DNA of 64,000 bases from Candidatus Chloroploca asiatica (lineage in GTDB: Bacteria > Chloroflexota > Chloroflexia > Chloroflexales > Chloroflexaceae): assembly GCF_002532075.1 (NCBI RefSeq), contig NZ_LYXE01000110.1:1-64000 (forward strand), given 5' to 3'. Shown in pieces: positions 42,501-49,121 of the stretch (its first letter is position 1; each line of letters begins with the position of its first letter). The notes below the pieces were generated by a model, which saw only the letters and a program-made list of their open reading frames with translations, ran no database searches and had not been told where the DNA came from. A program made the position numbers and the translations under genes.

Positions 42501-44498
42501 ACGCTCGGGGAGGACGTGGATCTAACGCCCTTCTCGCTCGCCGATCTGGGCCTCTCACCCGAAGAGATTGCCGCGCTCGAAGCAGCAAATCAGGAACAGT
42601 TCAATCTGCCAGTCACTGGTGAGACGATCGTGCCCGGGTGGTCACGCGGTGAAGAACCAGAATTAATCCCGTTTAGCCCCCAGGTTGAACCGCCGATAGC
42701 ACCAGCAGAGGCAACGCCAGACATGCTTGAGACAGATCAAGCAGCAGCTGAACTACCCACCGAGAGCGACACTGATTTCACCAACATATTTGAAAGCGAC
42801 GTCCAACCCTTCTCATTTGATGAATTTGACCTTGAGACAGGTGAGCCACGCACGCTCGAGCACGACGACGAAGGCATCAGTGGCGATGTACAGCCCTTCT
42901 CGCTGGATGATCTTGATCTCGGTGATCTTGATGCGTTTGCCCCCGATGCCGAAGAACGGAAACTGGGCGTAACCAGCGAAGAACTGGCTGGTCTTGACCT
43001 TGGCAACCTCGAGTCAATGACAGGCGAAAGACCGTCGCTCAAGATCGCCGACGATCCAGAGGCTGCCCTGGGGCATCTGACAACCCTGGGTCAGCAGCAA
43101 GGCTATGTGGATCTGACCGATATTATCAGCATGGTCTCTGATCCTGAAGCCGAAGCCGACCAGATCGAACAGATGGCGTGGTCACTCCATCATGCTGGCA
43201 TCCAGATTCGTGATGGCGATGAGGTCATTGACCTCGAAGGTGAAGCCGAAAGCGAAGCACTTGAAGCCATCGGTGATGTCTTTGACGCCGAAGCTGGGCT
43301 AGCCGCAAGCCAACCCTCTTCCACCGAGCTTGAACCCTTCTCGCTCAACGAACTCGGCTTGAGCGATGACGAACTTGCCGCCCTCGGGCTCGATAGTCTC
43401 GGTCAACCAGAAGCCGCTGCACCTGGCGCACCAGCGGGCGAAGAGGCCGATCTGACCCCCTTCTCACTCGCTGACCTGGGCCTCACCCCCGATGAGATCG
43501 CACTCTTCGAGGCCGATATCATTGAGGAAACCGAGGAACCAGGGTCGGTTATGGCACCAACAGGCGAGCCTGAAGCCGAACTGGAACCCTTCTCGCTCAG
43601 CGATCTTGGCCTCACCCCCGATGAGATCGCTATGCTCGAAGCGAGTGTCGAGGAGGCTAGCCTCCTGGGCGTATCTAGTGATGAGGAGGCAGTAGCCCCG
43701 ACGGTTGACGCGACAGGCGAAGACGGGCCAGGCGCAACCGAGGCTGTTGACGACGACGAATTCGACTTCGATCTGGCCGAAGCAACCCCAGTTGAAAGAG
43801 TCACCGCACGCACCGAGCCGCGGGTTGAAGAGCCAGTGACCGAGGCAGATCCAGCTGATACTGACTTTGAGCCCGAGCCACTCGATAACCTGGATGATAT
43901 CTGGGACGCGTCGACAGAGGAAGCCGAACTTCTCACACCGGCGCGCGTCATCTTGCCACCAATGAGCGAACGCTTTGCCGAACCACCCCCGCCGCCACGT
44001 CCGGCAAGTATCACGCCTACCGTGCCACCTGCATCGCCTCAACTGAGTCGTGATGAAGAGCGGTATGCCCGACGAGAAGGAGCGCCACGGCGCTACCGTG
44101 AGGAAGAGCGGCAACCTCGGCGCTTCCGGCAAGCCGAAGCAACGGCAGCCCTGGCTACCACCGCCGAATTTGCTGGCTTTGTGCCAACTGGTGATCCCTT
44201 GCTCGATGATTATCTTGGACAACTCGACGAAGAACCAGACAACTACGGCCTGGCAATGGCAATCGGTCATCTCTGCGCACAAACGAACCGGCCAGAAATT
44301 ATGACCCGGGCCTTCAAGCGCGTTGTTCGCGCCGGGCAAGGCCTTGAACAGATGGTATCCGAACTCGAAACCTTGATGGGAAGCATCGAAGAACCGGCGA
44401 TCAAACAACCATTGACCCGCTTGCTAGGCGATGCCTATTCCAAACAAGGTCGGTATACCGACGCCATGCAAGCGTATGGCGCCACGTTCACCCAATGA
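39564..44498 (+). CDS. TPR scaffold protein with about 19 PFSLxDLGL motifs
   Basis: The protein has 1644 residues, very acidic. AGGAGG precedes the ATG at 39564; an upstream ATG at 39492 lacks one. Residues 1-215 are tandem TPRs (ANQVDQAIGVAQQILDHFPE, GRQFDQAEAAFSRVLFVDPE). From about 384 a 37-residue unit repeats nine times (DVDLTPFSLDDLGLSADEIA with an acidic/alanine linker). A shorter, more varied set of PFSL motifs continues to about 1370. The C-terminus (about 1540-1644) is again TPR-like (GDPLLDDYLGQLDEEPDNYG, LGDAYSKQGRYTDAMQAYGA). The motif looks like a short helix-forming peptide ligand in a flexible chain, so I infer a multivalent docking scaffold. The adjacent roadblock protein (44574-44921) is the obvious candidate partner. 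Confidence 0.85.
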   Translation: MATMSLQAAYDQARNYLEANQVDQAIGVAQQILDHFPENLEAHRVLGEAYLAGRQFDQAEAAFSRVLFVDPESIPAHVGLGITFERQGKLEHAIAEFEQALEIRPDMPELRGQLLRLYTDLWGAEGATLRLSRPGLARLYAKGHMLPQAIQEFRGVIEEHPDRFDARVGLAEALWRDGQEDAVVELCEAILAQRPEVLKANLLLGYILLAGGDPAGEAYWQRAQALDPYELVAHALFDPMPGIVGPELVVPAWDEAAWLARRDQAEAMPETMLGEEPDAIFAQAAPPVEPVETAEEVLPELPPSPAVSDFDDEDDFLASLLAMEAGFEEETAFAEASGVTPFSFDEQPPLAESVAPSDVEPSTSAFAFTEDVAPVEHAAPTTEDDVDLEPFSLDDLGLSADEIAQLEAAVPAEDAAPATDEDVDLTPFSLDDLGLSADEIAQLEAAVPAEEVAPTTEDDVDLEPFSLDDLGLSADEIAQLEAAVPAEDAAPATDEDVDLTPFSLDDLGLSADEIAQLEAAIPAEEVAPTTDEDDVNLTPFSLDDLGFSADEIAQLEAAVPAEEVAPATDEDVDLTPFSLDDLGLSPEEIAQLEAAVPAEEVAPATDEDVDLTPFSLDDLGLSADEIAQLEAAVPAEEVAPATDDDVNLTPFSLDDLGLSADEIAQLEAAVPAEDAAPATEDDVNLTPFSLDDLGFSEGDLANFEAAIAAEEASKGQEMRQTQGSQEEGTAAFSEMTDLDLNFDDLQPFSLDDLDLSNFEENPEGLPSFLQPFSLDEATATPGDKEAPERDEPEIFSWQEPAARERTSFGQQEEPEPSGVSIFGKLAQQAAERPPHEPPPLAPVDDEEAEAAGYFSDDDVALREETSGKPERFVSGFRLPREGEERAAEAHAEVEPAAFTLSPPPEQDVDLTPFSLADLGLSPEEIAALEAEAAEGAAMTASGEMGLLGEDVDLTPFSLADLGLSPEEIAALEGVELPEATLGEDVDLTPFSLADLGLSPEEIAALEAANQEQFNLPVTGETIVPGWSRGEEPELIPFSPQVEPPIAPAEATPDMLETDQAAAELPTESDTDFTNIFESDVQPFSFDEFDLETGEPRTLEHDDEGISGDVQPFSLDDLDLGDLDAFAPDAEERKLGVTSEELAGLDLGNLESMTGERPSLKIADDPEAALGHLTTLGQQQGYVDLTDIISMVSDPEAEADQIEQMAWSLHHAGIQIRDGDEVIDLEGEAESEALEAIGDVFDAEAGLAASQPSSTELEPFSLNELGLSDDELAALGLDSLGQPEAAAPGAPAGEEADLTPFSLADLGLTPDEIALFEADIIEETEEPGSVMAPTGEPEAELEPFSLSDLGLTPDEIAMLEASVEEASLLGVSSDEEAVAPTVDATGEDGPGATEAVDDDEFDFDLAEATPVERVTARTEPRVEEPVTEADPADTDFEPEPLDNLDDIWDASTEEAELLTPARVILPPMSERFAEPPPPPRPASITPTVPPASPQLSRDEERYARREGAPRRYREEERQPRRFRQAEATAALATTAEFAGFVPTGDPLLDDYLGQLDEEPDNYGLAMAIGHLCAQTNRPEIMTRAFKRVVRAGQGLEQMVSELETLMGSIEEPAIKQPLTRLLGDAYSKQGRYTDAMQAYGATFTQ
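40716..41735 (+). repeat. Nine tandem 111-bp coding repeats
   Basis: The CCCTTCTCGCTCGATGACC core begins at 40731, 40842, 40953, 41064, 41178, 41289, 41400, 41511 and 41622: 111-bp spacing with one 114-bp unit (an extra aspartate codon). Units are nearly identical at DNA level, including synonymous sites, indicating recent expansion. The long antisense frames opposite are by-products. Confidence 0.95.
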
Positions 44499-44573
44499 AC
44501 AGGATCCACTATCAGGCCGCCTGTCTAGAGCACAGACATGTTTGGTCAACATAAGTTTACGAGAGGTCAAGGT

Positions 44574-44921
44574 ATGCGCCGCATCGTTGAAGACCTGCTA
44601 CGCGTTGAAGGGGTCATTGGAAGCCTCCTGGTTGGTAAAGATGGGCTTGTCGTCTCGAGCACCCTGCTCGACGAAGAGGATGCCGAAATTCTTGGTGCCA
44701 TGTCGGCCGCCGTCTTTGGTGAGATTGACAAAGCAACGAAACGCATTGGCATCGGCACGCTGGTCGACTCGATCATTGACGCCAAAGATGGCTCGATACT
44801 GCTCCTTGAAGCCAAGGAATTGATCCTGGTCGTCATTACCCAGCGTACCGTCAATCTCGGCCTCGTGAAAATGGAGATGCGCCGGGCAGCCAAGCGCATC
44901 AGCGAAGCGGTGCCGATCTAA
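44574..44921 (+). CDS. Roadblock/LC7 domain protein (MglB-like)
   Basis: The protein has 115 residues. The ATG at 44574 has AGAGGT upstream and gives the usual family start MRRIVEDLLRVEGVIGSLLV; an ATG 36 bases earlier has no Shine-Dalgarno. The remainder, KDGLVVSSTLLDEEDAEIL, TLVDSIIDAKDGSILLLEAK and LVVITQRTVNLGLVKMEMRR, covers the full alpha/beta roadblock fold. Family members act as dimeric regulators of small Ras-like GTPases such as MglA. No GTPase gene is in this window. It follows the scaffold gene by 75 bp on the same strand and ends in a perfect hairpin, so the two are probably co-transcribed. Confidence 0.92.
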   Translation: MRRIVEDLLRVEGVIGSLLVGKDGLVVSSTLLDEEDAEILGAMSAAVFGEIDKATKRIGIGTLVDSIIDAKDGSILLLEAKELILVVITQRTVNLGLVKMEMRRAAKRISEAVPI

Positions 44922-44947
44922 AAGTTAGCGCCCTCCAATGCAATCCT

Positions 44948-44992
44948 GCGGTGCGCCCAAAAGCCAGCAATGCTGGCTTTTGGGCGCACCGC
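44948..44992. terminator. Perfect 22-bp hairpin after the roadblock gene
   Basis: GCGGTGCGCCCAAAAGCCAG-CA (44948-44969) and TGCTGGCTTTTGGGCGCACC-GC (44971-44992) are perfect arms around one base. The stem includes an AAAA/TTTT block. It probably terminates the scaffold-roadblock transcript. Confidence 0.85.
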
Positions 44993-45005
44993 GACATGAT
45001 ATTAT

Positions 45006-45056
45006 ACCCAGAACAGGCAGGGAGATTTACCCCGTGTGTTCTGGGTGTGGTATACT
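45006..45056 (+). promoter_or_regulatory. Extended -10 promoter and operator-like repeat for ndk
   Basis: TGGTATACT gives an extended -10 (TATACT at 45051-45056), with only a weak -35. ACCCAGAACA (45006-45015) and TGTTCTGGGT (45037-45046) are perfect inverted 10-mers flanking the -35 region, as for a dimeric regulator or a looped operator. The ndk start is at 45094. Confidence 0.5.
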
Positions 45057-45093
45057 GGTCTCGATTATTCTTGCTACACAGAATGAGGAACTT

Positions 45094-45549
45094 ATGGAAC
45101 GTGCATTGATTATTCTCAAACCTGATGCAGTCCAACGTGGGTTGATCGGGCCAATCCTTTCACGCCTCGAGCAACGTGGGCTGCGCTTTCAGGGGCTCAA
45201 GCTGATTCAGATGACGAAAGATATGGCTTGCCAGCACTATGCCGAGCACGAAGGCAAAAGCTTTTTTAGCGGCCTCATCACCTATATCACCTCAGCACCA
45301 GTCCTGGTGCTCGTCGTCACAGGCAAAGCCGGTACCGTCGAACTGGTGCGGGCCATGGTTGGCGCAACCAATCCGGCCAAAGCGGCACCAGGCACCATCC
45401 GCGGTGATTTTGGCCTCGAAATCGGGCGTAACCTTATCCACGCCTCTGACTCGCCCGAAAACGGTGAGCGCGAAACGGAGATCTTCTTCAAATCTGAAGA
45501 ACTCATAGGTCAATGGGAGCGCGCCATCCATATCTGGATTCACGAATAA
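45094..45549 (+). CDS. ndk: Nucleoside diphosphate kinase
   Basis: The protein has 151 residues. GAGGA precedes the ATG. All hallmarks are present: ERALIILKPDAVQRGLIGPI, the substrate loop, GATNPAKAAPGTIRGDFG and the active-site histidine in NLIHASDSPENGEREIxF form (here NLIHASDSPENGERETEIFF). It exchanges the terminal phosphate between nucleoside triphosphates and diphosphates through a phospho-histidine. It is monocistronic, with a hairpin terminator after it. Confidence 0.97.
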   Translation: MERALIILKPDAVQRGLIGPILSRLEQRGLRFQGLKLIQMTKDMACQHYAEHEGKSFFSGLITYITSAPVLVLVVTGKAGTVELVRAMVGATNPAKAAPGTIRGDFGLEIGRNLIHASDSPENGERETEIFFKSEELIGQWERAIHIWIHE

Positions 45550-45554
45550 GCTTG

Positions 45555-45632
45555 GACGGGCCAAAAAGCGAACTGCCCTGGCTTTTTTGCCCGTCAAGAA
45601 GCGTGGTTTGCGGAGGTAGTTCTCGCGCAAAC
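45555..45632 (+). terminator. Terminator of ndk and second inverted repeat before the DAHP synthase gene
   Basis: GACGGGCCAAAAAGC (45555-45569) pairs with GCTTTTTTGCCCGTC (45581-45595) with a T-run in the stem. A second repeat, GCGTGGTTTGCG and CGCAAACCGCGC (about 45601-45636), lies just before the DAHP synthase start and could be a leader structure. Confidence 0.65.
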
Positions 45633-45657
45633 CGCGCTGCTGCAAAAGAGAAATTGT

Positions 45658-46680
45658 ATGCTCGTGGTTATGGAAGCCCATGCCGATGCGGCCAAGATCG
45701 AGGCGGTCTGTGCTGAAATTCGGGCCATGGGCTATGTCCCCCATCCAATGCCCGGTCCAACCCGTACCGCCATCGGCATCACCGGCAATCGTGGCCCGGT
45801 TGAACAGGCAACCCGACTCCAGCGTATGCCCGGGGTCGCCCAGCTTATTCGCGTAACATCACCCTATAAACTGGTCAGTCGTGAGTTTCACGAAGGCGAT
45901 ACCCTTGTCCAGGTCGGCCCGGTTGTTTTTGGCGGCCCCGCTGTGACCATCATCGCTGGCCCCTGTACCGTCGAGACCCGTGAACAGACGCTGACGATTG
46001 CCCACGCTGTCCGTGAGGCCGGCGCAACAATGCTCCGCGGCGGTGCGTTCAAGCCGCGTACGTCACCCTATGCCTTCCACGGGCTCGGCGAAGAGGGGTT
46101 GCGTATTCTCGCTGAGGCACGTGAGGCGACCGGCATGCCCGTCATCACCGAGGTGATGGATGTCGAAACGCTCCCTATGGTCTGTGAGTATGCCGATATG
46201 CTGCAGATCGGGGCCCGCAATATGCAGAATTATCCGCTGCTCCGCGCCGTCGGACGCTCGGGTTACCCGGTGTTGCTCAAACGAGGCTTTGCCGCAACCG
46301 TGAAAGATCTGTTGCTCGCCGCCGAGTATGTGCTCAATGAAGGCAATGCCGATGTCGTGCTCTGTGAGCGCGGGATCCGTACCTTTGATGATACGCTCCG
46401 CTTTACCCTCGACCTCGGTGCAGTGCCGATGATCAAGCAACTCTCGCATTTGCCCGTCATTGTTGATCCTTCCCACGCGAGTGGACGCTGGGATCAGGTA
46501 TTGCCAATGGCACGGGCGGCCATTGCCGCCGGCGCCGATGGGTTGATTGTTGAAGTGCATCATAATCCAGCCTTTGCCCTCTGTGATGGGCAACAGTCGC
46601 TGGTACCTGATCGTTTTGTCGCCATGATGGAACAGGTCGCCCGCATCGCTACCGCGATGGAGCGCCCAATGGCATCCTGA
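45658..46680 (+). CDS. aroF: 3-deoxy-7-phosphoheptulonate synthase (DAHP synthase)
   Basis: The protein has 340 residues. An N-terminal ferredoxin-like regulatory domain (MLVVMEAHADAAKIEAVCAE, 1-70) precedes the KDO8P-synthase-type barrel: TIIAGPCTVETREQTL, MLRGGAFKPRTSPYAFHGLG, QIGARNMQNYPLLRAVG, VLLKRG, LCERGIRTFD, IVDPSHASGRWDQV and VEVHHNP. This is the Thermotoga-type class I-beta enzyme that joins PEP and erythrose-4-phosphate at the first step of aromatic amino acid synthesis. The N-terminal domain suggests feedback control by an aromatic amino acid. Confidence 0.95.
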   Translation: MLVVMEAHADAAKIEAVCAEIRAMGYVPHPMPGPTRTAIGITGNRGPVEQATRLQRMPGVAQLIRVTSPYKLVSREFHEGDTLVQVGPVVFGGPAVTIIAGPCTVETREQTLTIAHAVREAGATMLRGGAFKPRTSPYAFHGLGEEGLRILAEAREATGMPVITEVMDVETLPMVCEYADMLQIGARNMQNYPLLRAVGRSGYPVLLKRGFAATVKDLLLAAEYVLNEGNADVVLCERGIRTFDDTLRFTLDLGAVPMIKQLSHLPVIVDPSHASGRWDQVLPMARAAIAAGADGLIVEVHHNPAFALCDGQQSLVPDRFVAMMEQVARIATAMERPMAS

Positions 46681-46709
46681 GATGGCTTGCATCGTTACGT
46701 TGTGAGTGT

Positions 46710-47840
46710 ATGGAAATACGTCGTTGGCGTCAGTATAACTGGCCGTTGCTGGTCTGTGTGATTGTCTTGCTGGTGCTCGGCGCACTGGCAGTCTATAGCG
46801 CCACCCTCACGGCGGTTACCGGCACAGGGGTGCCGTTGCATATCATCTATCCCGATCATTTGATCAATATGGGCCTTGGGCTCACTTTGATGGTCGCGTT
46901 TACGTTCTTTGATTATCAGTTGCTCTCGAGTTTGGCGCGCCCGATCTATCTGATCGGAGTCTTCTTGCTGATCCTGGTACTCTTTATTGGGCGTACCAGT
47001 GAAGGTGCACGCAGTTGGATTGAGATTGGTGCCCGTACGTTTCAGCCAACTGAGCTCGCCAAACTCGCACTGATCATTGTGCTTGCCGCCTATTGGCAGC
47101 GCTTTGAACAGATCAACGACCGCTGGTTGGTGCAACTCGGGGGGTTGGTGATTGCAGGGCTGCTCGGGTTGTTGGTACTCGTACAACCCGATCTCGGCGG
47201 GGCAATTGTGATCGCGTCGATCTGGGTCATGATGGCCTGGGGATCAGGTATCCGCTGGCAACAGATCCTGACGCTCACCGTTATTATGCTGCCCCTTGTC
47301 TACATCGGCTGGCAATCTGATTCGTTCCTTGATGACTATCAGAAACGTCGCCTGCTCACCTTTTATTATCTGCTGAACGATCCGTCACTCGTTGATTTCA
47401 ATGATAGCTATAATGTTGTGCAGGCAATGAACGCGCTCACGCAGGGCGGCTTGTTTGGGGCCGGTTTGACCAATGGGCTCTTCAGTCAAGGTAATTATGT
47501 TCCCGTACAACATACCGATTTCATCTTTGCAGTCATTGGGGAAGAGATGGGCTTTTTCGGTGGCGTCGTGCTGATTACCTTCCAGGCCTTCCTGCTCTGG
47601 CAGGCACTCTCGATTGCCAACCAGGCCCGTGATACCTTCGGTCGCCTGATGGCCCTTGGGATCTTTGGCATGCTCTTTTGCCATCTGGTGATCAATCTTG
47701 GCATGAATATGAGTCTTTTGCCCGTCACCGGTCTGCCCTTGCCCCTCGTCTCGCACGGCGGTAGTTTTATGATCATTACGCTTATCTCGATTGGTCTGCT
47801 CCAGAGCATTGCCCTCCGTAGTAAGCGGCTGGTTTTTTGA
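46710..47840 (+). CDS. rodA: RodA/FtsW-type peptidoglycan polymerase (SEDS)
   Basis: The protein has 376 residues and about ten hydrophobic helices. SEDS motifs are clear: GARSWIEIGARTFQPTELAK, VLVQPDLGGAIVIASIWVMM, DSYNVVQAMNALTQGGLFGAG, PVQHTDFIFAVIGEEMGF and TGLPLPLVSHGGS. It polymerises glycan strands together with a class B penicillin-binding protein, which is not in this window. The sequence fits RodA slightly better than FtsW. Its stop overlaps the next start as TGATG, so the dehydratase-like gene is co-translated. Confidence 0.93.
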   Translation: MEIRRWRQYNWPLLVCVIVLLVLGALAVYSATLTAVTGTGVPLHIIYPDHLINMGLGLTLMVAFTFFDYQLLSSLARPIYLIGVFLLILVLFIGRTSEGARSWIEIGARTFQPTELAKLALIIVLAAYWQRFEQINDRWLVQLGGLVIAGLLGLLVLVQPDLGGAIVIASIWVMMAWGSGIRWQQILTLTVIMLPLVYIGWQSDSFLDDYQKRRLLTFYYLLNDPSLVDFNDSYNVVQAMNALTQGGLFGAGLTNGLFSQGNYVPVQHTDFIFAVIGEEMGFFGGVVLITFQAFLLWQALSIANQARDTFGRLMALGIFGMLFCHLVINLGMNMSLLPVTGLPLPLVSHGGSFMIITLISIGLLQSIALRSKRLVF

Positions 47841-48793
47841 TGTTTGCCGTTACCTTCGCTGATGTCGAACAGGCCGCCGCGCAGTTGCACGGGGTGGCCC
47901 ATGTGACCCCCGTGATGACGAGTCGTACGCTGGATGCAGTGACCGGGCGGGCGATCTTTCTCAAGTGTGAGCAATTTCAACGCGGTGGGGCCTTCAAGTT
48001 CCGCGGGGCCTACAATGCGATCAGCCGGTTGAGTGCGCACGAACGGCAACGTGGCGTGATCGCGTTTAGCAGTGGCAATCATGCCCAGGGTGTCGCCCTT
48101 GCGGCCCAACTCGCCGGGGTGCCCGCCGTGATCTGTATGCCCGACGATGCTCCACCCGTCAAATTGGCCGCAACCCGTGACTATGGGGCCGAGGTGGTGA
48201 TCTATCAACGGGCAACTACCGACCGTGAGGCCTTTGCCCGTACCCTTGCCGAACAGCGTGGCCTCACCCTGATCCCACCCTATGACCATCCGCAGATTAT
48301 GGCCGGGCAAGGCACCGCTGCCCACGAACTGCTGGCCCAGGTTCCCGAGCTTGATACCCTGGTCATGCCGGTTGGGGGCGGGGGGCTGATCAGTGGCTGC
48401 ACGATCGCCGCCAAAGCCCATCACCCGACGCTCCGTATCTTTGGCGTCGAGACCGAAGGGGCCGACGATGTGCGGCGTTCGCTCGCCTGCGGTGAACGGG
48501 TGACGATCGATCCGCCTACCACCATTGCTGATGGCATCCGCACCACCGCCCCTGGGTATCTCACTTTTCCAATCATTCAGCAGTATGTCGAGCAAATCCT
48601 GGTTGTACCCGATACCGCCGTCCTGGAAACCATGCGCTTTTTGCTGATGCGGATGAAGCTGGTCGTTGAACCAACCGGTGCTGTCGGCCTCGCCGCCGTG
48701 ATGACGGGCGTGGTTCCCCCGACTTGTCAGCGCATCGGTGTCATCATCAGCGGCGGCAACGTCGATCCTGCGCTGCTGGCTTGCCTCGGCTAG
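47840..48793 (+). CDS. Threonine dehydratase / serine racemase-like PLP enzyme
   Basis: The protein has 317 residues. The ATG at 47840 overlaps the rodA stop (TGATG). Fold-type II PLP motifs: EQFQRGGAFKFRGAYNA with the Schiff-base lysine, FSSGNHAQGVALAAQ, PVGGGGLISG binding the phosphate, and the C-terminal EPTGAVGLAAV and GVIISGGN. There is no C-terminal ACT-like regulatory domain, so it is the short, catabolic or serine-racemase form. A racemase role would suit its coupling to a cell-wall gene, but that is inference. Compare the remnant tail at 11129-11260. Confidence 0.9.
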   Translation: MFAVTFADVEQAAAQLHGVAHVTPVMTSRTLDAVTGRAIFLKCEQFQRGGAFKFRGAYNAISRLSAHERQRGVIAFSSGNHAQGVALAAQLAGVPAVICMPDDAPPVKLAATRDYGAEVVIYQRATTDREAFARTLAEQRGLTLIPPYDHPQIMAGQGTAAHELLAQVPELDTLVMPVGGGGLISGCTIAAKAHHPTLRIFGVETEGADDVRRSLACGERVTIDPPTTIADGIRTTAPGYLTFPIIQQYVEQILVVPDTAVLETMRFLLMRMKLVVEPTGAVGLAAVMTGVVPPTCQRIGVIISGGNVDPALLACLG

Positions 48794-48807
48794 CCCTCGC
48801 TAGCGTG

Positions 48808-48835
48808 CTGGGTTCTCGCGCACGTGAGAACCCAG
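48808..48835 (+). terminator. Hairpin after the dehydratase-like gene
   Basis: CTGGGTTCTC (48808-48817) and GAGAACCCAG (48826-48835) form a perfect 10-bp stem 15 bases after the stop. The T-run is missing, so function as a terminator is inferred. The rest of 48794-49121 holds only the palindrome at 49001. Confidence 0.6.
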
Positions 48836-49000
48836 GGCCACTGGGCCAGCCTGCGCCCAACACAGTATGGCCCGCACCACTCAAGGCTTTCACCCCCACG
48901 TCCACCCATGGAACGGCCTGGATACCCGCGACCGCGACCGCCATCCCCTCCCTGCCCTGGTGCTGCGGCGCCGCTCGATGGCGTCACCGGCCCCTCGTAA

Positions 49001-49059
49001 GGCCGAAGCACCGCGCTCATGGCCGTGCATGGCACGGCCATGAGCGCGGTGCTTCGGCC
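49001..49059. repeat. Perfect 28-bp inverted repeat
   Basis: GGCCGAAGCACCGCGCTCAT-GGCCGTGC (49001-49028) and its exact complement (49032-49059) enclose ATG. It lies between the convergent dehydratase-like and uvrC genes. It may be a bidirectional terminator or a genomic hairpin. Confidence 0.85.
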
Positions 49060-49121
49060 CTCCGGTCGTCGTGGGCGTAACACGCCCCGCTGAGGCGGGG
49101 CAGCCGCAGAATCCCCAAAGG

